Shown here one piece after another: positions 17,108-27,575 of a DNA stretch of 56,291 nucleotides. The first letter of the stretch is position 1, and each line of letters opens with the position of its first letter. The position numbers and the translations under genes were made by a program. This DNA comes from Paracoccaceae bacterium (GTDB taxonomy: Bacteria; Pseudomonadota; Alphaproteobacteria; Rhodobacterales; Rhodobacteraceae), in contig JAHRVG010000048.1 of NCBI GenBank assembly GCA_019090795.1, positions 1 through 56,291 on the forward strand, written 5' to 3'. The notes below the pieces were generated by a model, which saw nothing but the letters and a program-made list of their open reading frames with translations, ran no database searches and was not told where the DNA came from.

Positions 17108-19030
17108 CTAAGTCGGTTCCGGCTCCATCCCGCCCTCTGGCTCGGCCACCGGTTTCTTTGTCTTGGGAATTGACGCAACACTGGGCGCGCTGCCATCCGA
17201 GGATTCGTCGTCGTCATTTGTGTGCGGCGGTTCACCCTTCATCACGCGCTTGATCTCTTCGCCGGTCAGGGTTTCGAACTCAATCAACCCCAGAGCCAAG
17301 CGCTCGAACTCTTCATTCTTTTCGGACAGAATTTTCTTGGCCAGATCATACCCGCTGTCAATCAAGTCCTTGACCTCTGATTCGATCATCTCTTTGGTTT
17401 TGGCCGAAATCGACAGCCCACCAGCACCATTGCCCATATATCCTTCATGGGCTTGCTGGTAATCAATGTTGCCAACTTTATCGGACATGCCCCAGCGCAA
17501 CACCATCGCCCGCGCCAAAGAGGACGCTTGCTGAATGTCGCCTGCTGGGCCGTTTGAGACATCATCTTCGCCCCATTTGATGATCTCAGCAGCTTTCCCT
17601 GCCATCGTCATCGCTAATTTTTGTTCGCATTCATTGCGGTGCCAGTTCAGCCGGTCGATTTCCGGTAAGGACACCACCATGCCCAAGGCACCACCGCGCG
17701 GAATAATAGTCGCTTTGTAAACTGGATCACATTTGGGCAATTCCAAGCCAACAACAGCATGCCCAGCCTCGTGATAGGCGGTATGTTCGATCTGTTCCTT
17801 GGTTCGCACCATAGAACGCCGCTCGGCCCCCATCATCACCTTGTCTTTGGCTTGCTCAAAATCGTCCATCATCACAAAACGCTTGCCAGTACGCGCCGCC
17901 ATCAAGGCCGCTTCGTTCACCAGATTGGCCAGATCAGCGCCGGAAAAACCGGGTGTACCACGGGCGATAATCCGCAGATCGACATCTGGCCCCAGCGGCG
18001 TCTTGCGCGCATGTACTTCCAGAATTTTGGCGCGCCCCTTGATATCCGGATGCGGCACATCAACCTGACGGTCAAAACGACCCGGACGCAACAGCGCCGG
18101 ATCCAGCACATCTCGGCGGTTGGTCGCCGCCAGAATAATCACACCCTCATTGGATTCAAAGCCATCCATTTCAACCAGCAACTGGTTCAAAGTCTGCTCT
18201 CGCTCGTCATTGCCACCGCCCATGCCAACACCACGGGAACGGCCCACTGCGTCAATTTCGTCAATGAAAACAATGCATGGCGCGTTTTTCTTGGCCTGCT
18301 CAAACATATCGCGAACCCGACTTGCGCCAACACCCACAAACATTTCCACAAAATCCGAACCCGAAATCGTAAAGAACGGCACGCCTGCCTCACCAGCAAT
18401 TGCCCGCGCCAGCAGGGTTTTACCAGTACCCGGAGGACCAACCAGCAGCGCCCCTTTGGGAATTTTGCCGCCAAGGCGCGAGAATTTTTGCGGATCACGC
18501 AGGAATTCCACGATTTCTTCCAGCTCGTCTTTGGCCTCATCAATACCAGCCACATCGTCAAACGTAACTCGACCCGAGCGCTCATTCAGCAGTTTGGCTT
18601 TGGACTTGCCAAAACCCATCGCTCCGCCACGACCACCGCCCTGCATGCGGTTCATAAAGAATATCCACACACCGATGAGCAACAAGAATGGCAACCACAA
18701 AGAAATCGCAGACAAAAAGCCCGACTGTTCCTGCGGCGTTACCCGAACATTCACGCCAGCATCAATTAGGCGGCTGGTAAGTGCATCCGATTCCATCGCC
18801 GCACGCGGCTGAATGGTTGAATATTTCTGCCCGTCTTTGGTCCAGACGGTGATTTCCTCACCATCCATTTCAACCTTGGAAACGGTGCCGGATTCAACGG
18901 ATTGAACAAACTCCGAATAGGTGACGCCGGTCGGCGCATTCCCGCTTTGGGAATTCCCGAACAGTTGAAACAGTGCGTAAAGCACCATGAATAAAACGAC
19001 CCAAAAGGCGAGGTTTCTGGTGTTTCCCAA
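17108..19030 (-). CDS. ftsH: ATP-dependent zinc metalloprotease FtsH
   Basis: A 640-aa inner-membrane AAA+ protease that degrades misfolded membrane proteins and regulators. Transmembrane helices lie at about 7-24 and 107-126 with a periplasmic domain between. Walker A is GPPGTGKT (198-205), Walker B VFIDE (254-258), the SRH reads [18 protein letters not shown], and the zinc motif HEAGH is at 420-424. The start is TTG 19030: a TGA sits two codons upstream in frame, GGAG lies 8 bases ahead, and the next in-frame Met is inside the first membrane helix. It follows tilS by 79 bases, the order common in alphaproteobacteria. Confidence 0.98.
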   Translation of the reverse strand: MGNTRNLAFWVVLFMVLYALFQLFGNSQSGNAPTGVTYSEFVQSVESGTVSKVEMDGEEITVWTKDGQKYSTIQPRAAMESDALTSRLIDAGVNVRVTPQEQSGFLSAISLWLPFLLLIGVWIFFMNRMQGGGRGGAMGFGKSKAKLLNERSGRVTFDDVAGIDEAKDELEEIVEFLRDPQKFSRLGGKIPKGALLVGPPGTGKTLLARAIAGEAGVPFFTISGSDFVEMFVGVGASRVRDMFEQAKKNAPCIVFIDEIDAVGRSRGVGMGGGNDEREQTLNQLLVEMDGFESNEGVIILAATNRRDVLDPALLRPGRFDRQVDVPHPDIKGRAKILEVHARKTPLGPDVDLRIIARGTPGFSGADLANLVNEAALMAARTGKRFVMMDDFEQAKDKVMMGAERRSMVRTKEQIEHTAYHEAGHAVVGLELPKCDPVYKATIIPRGGALGMVVSLPEIDRLNWHRNECEQKLAMTMAGKAAEIIKWGEDDVSNGPAGDIQQASSLARAMVLRWGMSDKVGNIDYQQAHEGYMGNGAGGLSISAKTKEMIESEVKDLIDSGYDLAKKILSEKNEEFERLALGLIEFETLTGEEIKRVMKGEPPHTNDDDESSDGSAPSVASIPKTKKPVAEPEGGMEPEPT

Positions 19031-19109
19031 AACTCATTCTCCAAAAGCGAACCGAACATCGGCTCTAATGCGAAAGCTTGTATCATACTTAGCGCCCAGT
19101 TTTCTGCTT

Positions 19110-20363
19110 TCAATGCGTCAGAATCGACTCAAAGAAGCTTTGGACGCCTTTGTTTAACGTGCAGCTGCAAGCACCGTCTTTATCCAACAACGGCACGGAC
19201 TTCAATTCGTTATTGTACCAGATCGACGGTGTTGAAAGTATGGAATTTCGGCTCTCGGCAGTTTGCCGCCAGTCGGTACGTTGCGCGATACCGTCCTCAG
19301 CCAAGGCACGCAGGGTTAAAGGGGTCAGATCAAGGTTGCAATCTATCCGCCAGCGACGATCAAACATCGCGGTTAAATTCTCAGTCGGCTTCATTGCATT
19401 TACCTCGCGGCAGATTTCAAAACACCCCTTACCAAATGGGCTGATCAAACACCCCGCAAGTGTGTGTGTTTGGCCGCTGCTGATTCCCGCTAGAACCCGT
19501 TCAAGACCTTGCAGTCTGGGGCGATACTCGGCGCCCGCAACCCATCCCATGATATGGGCCAAAAGTCGAAGTTGCACTTCGGGGGGCGCCGCCAGAAAAC
19601 CGTCCAGTTGCAGGCGCACAACACCACTTTGGCGTGGCCCCGCCACCGAATATGCCAAAGCTTGTGTCGTTACTTCCAACGCGTGGCGCGCGCGGCGCAT
19701 CCTGTTTGCCGTGTCGGACAGCACATCAACCCCCAGGCCCAATTGCCCAAGCATCCCCATCGCTTTGCGCATCTTGATCCGATCAAAGCGTTCATCCTCA
19801 TTGCTTGGATCCTCCACCCAAGATACGCCACGTTTGCGCAAATAGTCGCGCAGCTCTTCTCGCCGGAACCCGAGCAAGGGCCGCAGCCAAAGCACCCCGT
19901 CCGCGCGGCGCTCCGGATACATTGCCGCCAATCCGTCCACGCCGCTGCCCCGCGCCAGCCGCATTAAAAAGGTTTCGGCCTGATCATCCCGCGTGTGGCC
20001 CGTCACCACCCCACCAATATCGCGCCCGATCGCCCAGCGGACAATCAGTGCCCGCCGCGCCTGCCGCGCCGCATTCATGAGATTGCCCTGCCCGTCCCAG
20101 CCCTGCCAGTTCAAGACCGTGTGATGCAGCCCTAATTCGGCACAAACCCCGCTCACAAATTCAGCTTCTGCCGCCGCCTCGGGCCGCAACCCATGATCGA
20201 CGGTCACGACCTCTATCACACGACCCGTGTTTTGCGCCCATCTAGCCAGCAACAACAGCAATGCAATCGAATCACCGCCGCCCGAAACAGCAACAGCGAC
20301 CCGTCCCTCGGGGACAGATCGCATGGCATCTTTCACATCTGTTAAAAAATCACGTCGGCTCAA
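19110..20363 (-). CDS. tilS: tRNA(Ile)-lysidine synthase TilS
   Basis: A 417-aa cytoplasmic enzyme that attaches lysine to C34 of tRNA-Ile(CAU) using ATP, so that the tRNA reads AUA codons. The N-type PP-loop motif SGGGDS is at 27-32, with VDHGLRPEAAAEA and GHTRDDQAET following. The apparent start is TTG 20363, overlapping the TGA of cpoB by two bases, which suggests coupled translation. No good ribosome-binding site precedes it, and an ATG 13 codons later would leave little sequence before the PP-loop. Confidence 0.93.
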   Translation of the reverse strand: MSRRDFLTDVKDAMRSVPEGRVAVAVSGGGDSIALLLLLARWAQNTGRVIEVVTVDHGLRPEAAAEAEFVSGVCAELGLHHTVLNWQGWDGQGNLMNAARQARRALIVRWAIGRDIGGVVTGHTRDDQAETFLMRLARGSGVDGLAAMYPERRADGVLWLRPLLGFRREELRDYLRKRGVSWVEDPSNEDERFDRIKMRKAMGMLGQLGLGVDVLSDTANRMRRARHALEVTTQALAYSVAGPRQSGVVRLQLDGFLAAPPEVQLRLLAHIMGWVAGAEYRPRLQGLERVLAGISSGQTHTLAGCLISPFGKGCFEICREVNAMKPTENLTAMFDRRWRIDCNLDLTPLTLRALAEDGIAQRTDWRQTAESRNSILSTPSIWYNNELKSVPLLDKDGACSCTLNKGVQSFFESILTH

Positions 20364-21268
20364 GTGCAGCCAAGCCCGGCAAACTCCACATTAGCCTTCG
20401 TTACCACACTTGATGCCGGATAGCGCACGGACACTTCGGACAGCATCAAACAGGCCTCTTCGACCTGCCCAAGCTGCGCCAGTGATACGCCGAGCCGGAA
20501 TAAGGCATCCGGCGCTTTCACACCCGCTGGTGATCCGCTAAAGCTTTCCAGAAAACTCAGCGCTGCATCGCTCCAGTTGTTCGCGGCTGCAAGCGCTTCA
20601 CCGCGCCAGAAATACGCCTCTCCGGAAAGTGGCCCCCCGGCAAAGGCCAAGGCAAAACTCTCAAACATCGCCGCGGCATTGACATAGTCACCCGCCTCAA
20701 AGGCTGAAAATGCCTGATTGAAGCTGCTCTGTTCACTCATTGTAGCATCCGCATTACCCACCGGCGCAGTCCACGTTTGCCGCCCCGATTGGCCGGGTTT
20801 CGGAACCACCATACCACCCAGTGGCGCAGTACGATCCAGAGCCGTAATATCGCAGCCGGATTCCAATTCGCACAAGCGAAATTCCAGATCCCCGATCCGG
20901 TTGGTGCCATCCTTGACAATTTGGTCAATCTGGAATTGCTGGCGCTCCACATCGCCGGTCAAGCGCCGCACTTCCTGTTCCAGGGCATCAATTCGCTGCA
21001 ACGCCGGCACCTCCGAGGCGACAGGCAGCCCCGCATTGCCCGTGGTTGACAACTCGCGGCGCAAGCGCAAAATCTCGCCAAAAACGAACTCCAACTCCTG
21101 ACGGACATCTGCTAAAGTCTGATCCTGCGCCCGCAGTTGTACAGGTGCAGCAAGCAACAATGCGCCAACCACAATCCCTGTAAGAACGCGCCGTCCCCCT
21201 GCATCTTTGCTCCCCCAAAATCCTCGCCGGAGGCGTTCCGAAATAGCGCACAATCTAATCTTCACCAC
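20360..21268 (-). CDS. cpoB: Tol-Pal system coordinator CpoB (YbgF)
   Basis: A 302-aa periplasmic protein with a long signal sequence (hydrophobic core about 29-42, cleavage near LRA-QDQ), a coiled-coil segment (about 50-140) and C-terminal TPR repeats (about 180-295). In E. coli CpoB coordinates peptidoglycan synthesis with Tol-Pal driven outer-membrane constriction at the septum. The GTG start at 21268 has AAGGAG at good spacing. It follows pal by 17 bases, the standard gene order. Confidence 0.93.
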   Translation of the reverse strand: MVKIRLCAISERLRRGFWGSKDAGGRRVLTGIVVGALLLAAPVQLRAQDQTLADVRQELEFVFGEILRLRRELSTTGNAGLPVASEVPALQRIDALEQEVRRLTGDVERQQFQIDQIVKDGTNRIGDLEFRLCELESGCDITALDRTAPLGGMVVPKPGQSGRQTWTAPVGNADATMSEQSSFNQAFSAFEAGDYVNAAAMFESFALAFAGGPLSGEAYFWRGEALAAANNWSDAALSFLESFSGSPAGVKAPDALFRLGVSLAQLGQVEEACLMLSEVSVRYPASSVVTKANVEFAGLGCT

Positions 21269-21285
21269 AAAATGCTCCTTATTGC

Positions 21286-21786
21286 CTAGCTATTCAAGCC
21301 GCCAACCACAACGGTGACCGCTCGCCGGTTCCGTGACCAGCAGCTTTCTTCCGAACAAATCTCGATCGGCCGTTCCTTACCGAAAGTGATGGTTTTGATC
21401 CGGTTGTCAGCAACACCGCGGCTCACCAGATAGTTCTGCACTGCGCTGGCGCGCCGCGCGCCCAGTGCAAGGTTATACTCGCGCGTACCCTGCTCATCCG
21501 CGTGACCCTCAATCGTCACCGTATTTTCGGTGTATTGCAGCAGCCAGTTGGCCTGCCCGTTCAGGGTCTCAATACCCTCAGAGGTTAGGGAGCTCTGGTT
21601 CACCACAAACAACACCCGATCCCCGACCGTTTGTTGGAAATACGCCACAGAACTAGGGTTTGAGGCAATATTGACACCTGTTCCGGTTCCCCCCCCATTC
21701 TGATCCTGCCTTCCAAATGGGTTGTCGCCACAGGCTGACAACGCCAACAGGCATGCAATAATAGCCCCAGTTTTCTTAAAATTCAT
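21286..21786 (-). CDS. pal: Peptidoglycan-associated lipoprotein Pal
   Basis: A 166-aa outer-membrane lipoprotein with lipobox LSAC (Cys19) and an OmpA-type peptidoglycan-binding domain (about 55-165) with IEGHADEQGTREYNLALGARRA, the classic Pal signature. Pal interacts with TolB and anchors the outer membrane to the wall. ATG 21786 follows GAGAGG, and the frame upstream lacks support. It lies 80 bases after tolB. Confidence 0.96.
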   Translation of the reverse strand: MNFKKTGAIIACLLALSACGDNPFGRQDQNGGGTGTGVNIASNPSSVAYFQQTVGDRVLFVVNQSSLTSEGIETLNGQANWLLQYTENTVTIEGHADEQGTREYNLALGARRASAVQNYLVSRGVADNRIKTITFGKERPIEICSEESCWSRNRRAVTVVVGGLNS

Positions 21787-21866
21787 CTGCTCATCCTCTC
21801 GTTCGCGGTTTTCCGCTTTTTTCGACCCTATCAGCTTTTGGCCAACTTGGGAATCTTCTCTGTGTC

Positions 21867-23198
21867 TCACTCCAGCAGACGCGACCAAGCCGGATCCGAT
21901 GCAAAAGTCGGCGTATTAATCTTACGCAGATTGCGCCCCGTCACATCCACCGAAAACAGTGAAGGCGCGCCATTTGCCCCCGGTGTTTCGCGAAAAAACA
22001 TGATCACCCGACCGTTAGGCGACCAGGTTGGCCCTTCATCCAGAAATGATCCAGCCAGCAGTTTTTCCTGAGAACCATCAACCCGCATCACCCCGATATG
22101 GAACCGCCCTTTGGTAATTTTGGTAAAGGCTATCATATCGCCACGGGGCGACCATACCGGCGTGCCATAACTGCCACTACCAAAGCTGATCCGCTTGGCA
22201 CTACCACCATTGGCGCTCATCACATAGAGTTGTTGCCCGCCGCCCCGATCCGATTCAAACACAATCTGATTGCCATCTGGCGAATAGCTTGGTGCGGTCT
22301 CGATTGCCGGTGAATTTGTCAGACGTGTCTTGCTGCCCCGCGCCACATCGAAACGATAAATATCGGTGTTGCCGCGATTGGTCAGCGACATCACAACATA
22401 GCGTCCATCAGGCGAAAACCGCGGCGCGAATGTCATTCCCGGTTCACTGTCCAGAACACGGCGCGACAGGGTGTCGACGTTCATCAAAAACACCCGTGGC
22501 TCACCGGTTTCATAGCTGGTGTAAATAATTTCGCGCGCATTGGGGGAAAAGCGAGGAGCCAGAACGATATCATTTGAATTGGTCAGATAGCGCACATTTG
22601 CCCCATCATAATCCATCAGCGCCAGCCGCTTTTTGCGCGCATTTTTCGGCCCTTCCTCGGCAATGTAAACCACGCGGCTGTCAAAATACCCGCTCGGCTC
22701 GCCGGTCAGGCGCACATAAACTGCATCCGCCACTTTATGCGACATACGCCGCCAGCTGTCGGTGCTGGCGACAAACTGCAAGCCTTTGCCAAGTGGTGCT
22801 TGCGCAACCACATCAAACAGGCGGAATTTGACCACCATGCGGTTGTCCGACGTCACGCTTACCGCGCCAGTAATCAGCGCCTGTGCATTGATGGCTTTCC
22901 ATTCCGAGAATTGCACCGGTGCATTAAAATTGCTTACCTTTGATATATGCGCCGCCGCCGGGATTTCCCGAAACAACCCGGAGCCGACTAAATCTGCCGT
23001 CACTACCTGTGTCAGCTTTGCCGCATACTCTTGCGCAGCTGCATTTTCTGCCACGAATAGAGGGGCTGCAAAGGGTAGAGGCTCGATAATCCCCTCGGTA
23101 ATTTCAATTCGAAGCGGTTTATTCTGAGCATTTGCCGCCAGAACGAGGCCAAGCGCCATCATCCATGCCATGCATAAAATTTTGGTTATTCTAGTCAT
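21867..23198 (-). CDS. tolB: Tol-Pal system periplasmic protein TolB
   Basis: A 443-aa periplasmic protein: signal peptide to about residue 24, an N-terminal TolB domain to about 160, then a six-bladed beta-propeller with repeated [22 protein letters not shown] blade motifs. TolB binds Pal and TolA in the envelope-constriction system. The ATG overlaps the TGA of tolA (ATGA), so the two are translationally coupled. Confidence 0.97.
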   Translation of the reverse strand: MTRITKILCMAWMMALGLVLAANAQNKPLRIEITEGIIEPLPFAAPLFVAENAAAQEYAAKLTQVVTADLVGSGLFREIPAAAHISKVSNFNAPVQFSEWKAINAQALITGAVSVTSDNRMVVKFRLFDVVAQAPLGKGLQFVASTDSWRRMSHKVADAVYVRLTGEPSGYFDSRVVYIAEEGPKNARKKRLALMDYDGANVRYLTNSNDIVLAPRFSPNAREIIYTSYETGEPRVFLMNVDTLSRRVLDSEPGMTFAPRFSPDGRYVVMSLTNRGNTDIYRFDVARGSKTRLTNSPAIETAPSYSPDGNQIVFESDRGGGQQLYVMSANGGSAKRISFGSGSYGTPVWSPRGDMIAFTKITKGRFHIGVMRVDGSQEKLLAGSFLDEGPTWSPNGRVIMFFRETPGANGAPSLFSVDVTGRNLRKINTPTFASDPAWSRLLE

Positions 23199-24376
23199 TT
23201 GACCACCATTTTCTTGGGATTAAAGACGACTTCCAATTGCCGCCACTGCTCGTATTTATCTTGCGGTAAATCATAGGGCGCACAACGTATCAATGCCCGC
23301 CGCCCTGCCTCGAATGCTTGCAGTATTGTTCCTCGCGCACTGCCTGCCGGATCAATCAGCCTTGGGCTGCTGGTCAGGTCACCATCCTTTGACAAATCCA
23401 CCGAAAGAACAACCACCAGATCGCCTGCGTTTTCCAGTCCTGCCGGAACATTCCAGCATTCTTGCACCGCCAGCACCAGCCCCTCACGTTCCGAAAATGT
23501 CAGCGGCGGGCCGGTTGGTGCCGAATTCAGCGCCTCTGCCGTTGCCTGTATCAATGCATCCCGGATCGCCTGGGCCTCCGCCTCTTTCGCCGCCCTAGCC
23601 TTTTGCGCTGCAACCTTCTCGGCCTTATCCTTAGCTTGCTGTGCTTTGCGCGCAATGTCACGGGGTCTGCCGCGTGGACGGCTAGATTTCGCCGGTGCCG
23701 TGGAATTCGGATCAAACTCCGGTTCGCTCACAATCTCGGTTGTCGCCTCTTTAGGGGCTTGCTCTTCTACCTTGTCCACTTGTTGTGTCGCTGCCGCATC
23801 CGGGGTGGTCGCCTGCTGCGCTTGTTCAGCCGTTTCCGCGTCCGTTGGCGGCTTTTCTGCCGCCCTCGTATCAATCCGTGGTGCCGGTCGCGGCTGTGGC
23901 TTCATCATTGCCAGCTGATCGGGTCGGCGTGCACCATCCATTTGTTGATCCAAAACCGGGCTATCGGGCAGCACCAGAGTATTGCCCACACTGTCGTTGG
24001 CTTGCGGTGCTAAGGTTGGGCTTTCCACTTCAAGTTCCGGAAACTCAGGCTCTTGCAAGCCAGTTACATCCGGCGTTTCCTCAAAGCTTGGTGCATGCTC
24101 TTCAAGCGGTTGGACTGGCGGTTTCGGGGCTGATTCCTCAACCGGAGGAATCACAGAATCTTCGCTTGGCAGGGCTGGCTGTATTTGTTCTGGTTGCTCG
24201 ATCACCGGCGCGGGGGAACGCGAGGTCATCGCCTCGAACTCGCTGCTGGTCATCAACGACACTTCGGATATCCGGATCGTCTCAATGTCATCGGCAAAGC
24301 GAAACGAGCTGCCGAACAGGGCCAGGCCAATCAGGGTGCAATGCGCAACCAGAGATATTTTGATGCCGGTTTCCAC
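23195..24376 (-). CDS. tolA: Tol-Pal system protein TolA
   Basis: A 393-aa protein with one N-terminal membrane anchor (about 5-26), a long Pro/Glu-rich then Ala/Lys/Arg-rich stalk (about 50-285) that spans the periplasm, and a small C-terminal TolA III-like domain (about 300-390). It transmits energy from TolQR to TolB/Pal. GTG 24376 is the start. Low sequence conservation of the stalk is normal for this family, so context (tolR on one side, tolB on the other) supports the call. Confidence 0.93.
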   Translation of the reverse strand: METGIKISLVAHCTLIGLALFGSSFRFADDIETIRISEVSLMTSSEFEAMTSRSPAPVIEQPEQIQPALPSEDSVIPPVEESAPKPPVQPLEEHAPSFEETPDVTGLQEPEFPELEVESPTLAPQANDSVGNTLVLPDSPVLDQQMDGARRPDQLAMMKPQPRPAPRIDTRAAEKPPTDAETAEQAQQATTPDAAATQQVDKVEEQAPKEATTEIVSEPEFDPNSTAPAKSSRPRGRPRDIARKAQQAKDKAEKVAAQKARAAKEAEAQAIRDALIQATAEALNSAPTGPPLTFSEREGLVLAVQECWNVPAGLENAGDLVVVLSVDLSKDGDLTSSPRLIDPAGSARGTILQAFEAGRRALIRCAPYDLPQDKYEQWRQLEVVFNPKKMVVK

Positions 24377-24385
24377 GCCCGCGCC

Positions 24386-24859
24386 TTACTGTCCCTGCCC
24401 ATCGAGCTTTGGACCACCCGCATCGGTCACCAGACCAATATTTCGAAAACCTCCGGCATTCAGTGCGCCCATCACTTGCATAACTTGCCCATAAGGCACG
24501 TTTGTATCTGCTCGTAAAAACACCTTGTCGTCTTGGCGCTCTGCCGCAATCGCCCGCAGTTTGGGCACCAGCGCCTCACGCTTGATCTCAACCTCTTGCA
24601 ACAACAACACCCCATCTGCCGAGATCACCAGTGTGAGCGGCTCTTCCTCTTCACCGGGCAAAGGTGTCGCGGCTGTTTTGGGCAATTCAATCGGCACACC
24701 AACAGTCATCAACGGGGCCGCCACCATAAAAATGATCAGCAGCACCAGCATCACGTCAACAAATGGCGTAACATTGATCTCTGACATCGGCTTGCGTTTT
24801 ACGCTTCCGCGCCGCCGCTTTCGTCCACTGTCAGTTTGGTTGATTGCACCAGCACCCAT
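24386..24859 (-). CDS. tolR: Tol-Pal system protein TolR (ExbD family)
   Basis: A 157-aa protein with one membrane helix about 33-52 carrying the functional aspartate (Asp35 in INVTPFVDVMLVLLIIFMV) and a periplasmic ExbD/TolR domain. With TolQ it forms the proton-driven motor for TolA. It lies 11 bases after tolQ and 9 bases before tolA. Confidence 0.96.
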   Translation of the reverse strand: MGAGAINQTDSGRKRRRGSVKRKPMSEINVTPFVDVMLVLLIIFMVAAPLMTVGVPIELPKTAATPLPGEEEEPLTLVISADGVLLLQEVEIKREALVPKLRAIAAERQDDKVFLRADTNVPYGQVMQVMGALNAGGFRNIGLVTDAGGPKLDGQGQ

Positions 24860-24870
24860 AACCGCGCCCC

Positions 24871-25566
24871 CTAGCTATCCAATTGCCGCGATAAAATTGT
24901 GGCAAATTCATCCGCAAAGCTGTCGTAGCCACCAATAATTCTATCCGCATCGGCTGACAGCTTATTATAAAAAATCACCGCCGGGATCGCCGCCAGCAGG
25001 CCCAAAGCCGTGGCTGCCAGCGCCTCGGAAATACCGGGTGCAACAACCGCCAGATTGGTGCTTTGCTGCGCCGCGATTTCCTCAAAGGCATTTTTGATAC
25101 CCCAAACAGTACCGAACAAGCCAACAAAAGGTGCAATCGACCCCACGGTCGCCAAAAAGGTCAGCCCGTTGTTCAACCGCTCACTCTCGCGCCCGATTGC
25201 CACATCCATCGAGCGATCAATCCGCGCCTGTGCTCCGGCAATCAGCACGCCATCACTGCGGTGCGAGCGCCGCCATTCCACCATACCTGCCGCGAATATT
25301 CGCTCCGACGAGCCTTTGGGTTCTGCGCCCAGTCGCTCAAACAGCTCATCCAGCGGATCCCCTGACCAGAAAGCGCGATCAAACAGATCAGATTCCCGAC
25401 GTGCTACGCGATAGTTAATGAATTTCTGGATGATGATCCCCCACGACCAGAAGGAGGCGAAAACCAGCATCACCATCACCACCTGTACCGTCAGGGTCGC
25501 GCACAGGAACAGCGCAAGCATAGAGAAATCAACGACCTGCGCCGCTGCGAGTGTTTCTGTTTCCAT
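24871..25566 (-). CDS. tolQ: Tol-Pal system protein TolQ (ExbB/MotA family)
   Basis: A 231-aa inner-membrane protein with three hydrophobic segments (about 17-40, 140-160, 175-195). The last two match the MotA/TolQ/ExbB channel signature (LATVGSIAPFVGLFGTVWGI). ATG 25566 lies just behind AGAGCGGA; 14 codons of open frame upstream are unsupported. It heads the tolQRAB genes, 107 bases after ybgC. Confidence 0.96.
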   Translation of the reverse strand: METETLAAAQVVDFSMLALFLCATLTVQVVMVMLVFASFWSWGIIIQKFINYRVARRESDLFDRAFWSGDPLDELFERLGAEPKGSSERIFAAGMVEWRRSHRSDGVLIAGAQARIDRSMDVAIGRESERLNNGLTFLATVGSIAPFVGLFGTVWGIKNAFEEIAAQQSTNLAVVAPGISEALAATALGLLAAIPAVIFYNKLSADADRIIGGYDSFADEFATILSRQLDS

Positions 25567-25673
25567 AGGTCCGCTCTTTTGCCTTACGCCACCGTTTGTT
25601 GGCAGCACTTTTTGTTAGCCCTACAATAGGTATAAAAGCAGCAAAAAACCAGAAGAATGCAACATTGGGCGGT

Positions 25674-26075
25674 TCAGGCCTCGAACTTCTGCATTTTTGC
25701 GCGAAATTCTGCCGGAAGCCGCACCGGCCTGCCTGCGGTTGTCATGCAGATAACGGTAACTTTTGAGGTAAAAAGAACTTCTTGACCGCGCAGAACGTCC
25801 TGTAGGAACAGCATTTTGGCCGCGCTCAAATGTTGCACTTTTGTAGCAATTGTCAGCTCATCATCCAGTTTGGCAGGCCGTTGATAGGTCGCCTCGACCT
25901 TGTAAACCGCGAATACCTGCCCATCGCCCTCTTTCATCTGCCCCTGAGATATCCCCGCCTCGCGCACCATGGTGCTGCGCGCACGCTCAATATACTTCAG
26001 GTAATTGGCGTAATAAACGATGCCCGCCATATCGGTGTCCTCGTAAAACACCCTGAGCTTGAGTTCATGAATCAT
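25674..26075 (-). CDS. ybgC: Acyl-CoA thioesterase YbgC
   Basis: A 133-aa hot-dog-fold thioesterase. The family signature FYEDTDMAGIVYYANYLKYIERAR contains the catalytic Asp15. YbgC hydrolyses acyl-CoA and associates with phospholipid-synthesis proteins; it heads the tol cluster in most proteobacteria. ATG 26075 lies inside the end of the upstream gene (11-base overlap), so the two are probably coupled. Confidence 0.93.
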   Translation of the reverse strand: MIHELKLRVFYEDTDMAGIVYYANYLKYIERARSTMVREAGISQGQMKEGDGQVFAVYKVEATYQRPAKLDDELTIATKVQHLSAAKMLFLQDVLRGQEVLFTSKVTVICMTTAGRPVRLPAEFRAKMQKFEA

Positions 26076-26718
26076 CGGATAAGTCCTGAAACAGCATTCC
26101 TGCTCGCGCTGCCAAGCGCAAAGCGTGGCTGGCATCATCTGCGGCAACCGGCATCATATCAGAATATGCGGCGCGCACGACGGCGGCGAACTCCGGCTTT
26201 ACAATACAAATGCCATTTTCCTTAATAATCGCGATCGGGGATGTATCCGTAAATGCGCGATCCCCCCAAATCAGCAATGCTTGCAATGTCTCGCTTGTGG
26301 CCAACGTCTGGATCGACATCGCTGCCAGTTCATCATCCATACGCAACAAAACCACACACAGTTGGATGCCACCATCGTCGTCAAACGCAAACCGGCGATA
26401 CTGGTTCGCACCGCTCTTTTGCAAGTTGTCGATGGTGTCATTGAAATCCGGGAACAGTTTTTCCAGATTGGGGATGGATTTCAGCTCTTCCCAGTTCTGG
26501 CAAAAGAACCACATAAAATTTGCCCCAAGCTCTGGGTCCGTTTCCGCGATCACACCGCCCGTAACCCCCACTGTCTGTGCAATTCCGTCTTTCAAGTGGA
26601 TCAGGGTTTCGTCATCCACGCCGAAAACCACCGGCACAACTGGACGGCCCCAGCGGGCAAAACGATAGGTATCATTTTGGGTAAAAAGTGCCGTGACCCA
26701 ATCTGCATCAATACTCAC
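26065..26718 (-). CDS. Conserved hypothetical protein between ruvB and ybgC
   Basis: A 217-aa acidic protein with no signal peptide or membrane helix, so probably cytoplasmic. I recognise no domain or catalytic motif. Notable are a possible alpha/beta start (RPVVPVVFGVDD), ELGANFMWFFCQNWEEL and a C-terminal DASHALRLAARAGMLF. It overlaps ybgC by 11 bases and its start overlaps the upstream gene's stop (ATGA), so it belongs to the ruv-tol train. It is probably a Rhodobacterales-specific insertion in that conserved gene order, with unknown function. Confidence 0.75.
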   Translation of the reverse strand: MSIDADWVTALFTQNDTYRFARWGRPVVPVVFGVDDETLIHLKDGIAQTVGVTGGVIAETDPELGANFMWFFCQNWEELKSIPNLEKLFPDFNDTIDNLQKSGANQYRRFAFDDDGGIQLCVVLLRMDDELAAMSIQTLATSETLQALLIWGDRAFTDTSPIAIIKENGICIVKPEFAAVVRAAYSDMMPVAADDASHALRLAARAGMLFQDLSDDS

Positions 26719-27572
26719 TGGCCGAATACTCCTGTGTAATAGAACTGGCGCAAGCGTTCCGGAAACCGGGACAGGATATCCCCACCACTTTTACGCTGGC
26801 CGTTCTTGTCATGAAATACATATCTTGGATAGCCGTAAGAGATACTGACCGAAAATGCGGCATGGGTTTTGTTGCATTGGTTTGTAACGCAGCCATAACC
26901 ATACAAATAGGCCCCATCCGAAAACAGTGCCCCACTGATTTGCATCTGTTGGAGCAATATCTCCAATTCCTCACTGCTGACATATTGAAACCGAAATCGT
27001 TCCTGAGGGTCTTGAAGGAATTCTGAACTGGCACGCCCGATCCACTTTGCCCAATCCAGTTCCGGCAAACCACCATCCCCACTGCCCTCTTCATTCTGCA
27101 ATTCCGTGACAAGGGTATCCTTGCGAATAAGGCCCTGCGCATCAAATCGAAAAACTGTCGCCGCATACTGCGGATCAGGGTGTGAAAATCCCAATTCAAG
27201 CCCAAGCCCGTCGCTTTCAAGCCATCTAGGGATTTCCGCGCAGCCACCAAACGGCGCTGTGGGCAAAACTTGATTACCAGAAATCCGTATCAACGCCCAA
27301 CGGTCCAGACAACCGGCTGTCCCATGGCGCAAGGACAGCAAAACTGTTTGCGACCCATCTGCCTTGTGGTTGTAAACGCCATGCAAATAAATCTGTACAG
27401 CGGTTAATCCGGCGATTGGGAGATTTGCGACACTCACCCGCTGTTGCCTATTAGCAAACTGCTGCACTGTGATTGGCCCCAGTTGACTGCCAAGCTGGCT
27501 ATATTTGGGATAACTCAGTTCCGCCCTTAAAGGGGCCGCCATCATCAAGAGTAAAACAACAAGAATTCGCAT
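26715..27572 (-). CDS. Exported protein with Ivy-like Cys-x4-Cys motif, function unknown
   Basis: A 285-aa protein with an N-terminal signal peptide (hydrophobic to about residue 14, cleavage near RAE), so periplasmic. Its C-terminal part has GYGCVTNQCNKTHAAFSVS: two cysteines four residues apart, recalling the CKPHDC loop of Ivy-type lysozyme inhibitors. The rest is unfamiliar. If the resemblance holds it could inhibit a lytic enzyme near the Tol-Pal system, but that is inference from one short motif. ATG 27572 is 7 bases after AGGA; a GTG one codon earlier is possible. It starts 3 bases after the ruvB stop codon. Confidence 0.7.
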   Translation of the reverse strand: MRILVVLLLMMAAPLRAELSYPKYSQLGSQLGPITVQQFANRQQRVSVANLPIAGLTAVQIYLHGVYNHKADGSQTVLLSLRHGTAGCLDRWALIRISGNQVLPTAPFGGCAEIPRWLESDGLGLELGFSHPDPQYAATVFRFDAQGLIRKDTLVTELQNEEGSGDGGLPELDWAKWIGRASSEFLQDPQERFRFQYVSSEELEILLQQMQISGALFSDGAYLYGYGCVTNQCNKTHAAFSVSISYGYPRYVFHDKNGQRKSGGDILSRFPERLRQFYYTGVFGQ

Positions 27573-27575
27573 CAC

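Noticed and set aside
17759-18769. 336-codon open frame opposite ftsH
   Set aside because: Its His/Arg/Thr-rich translation mirrors the ftsH codons and shows no domain; ftsH is certain.
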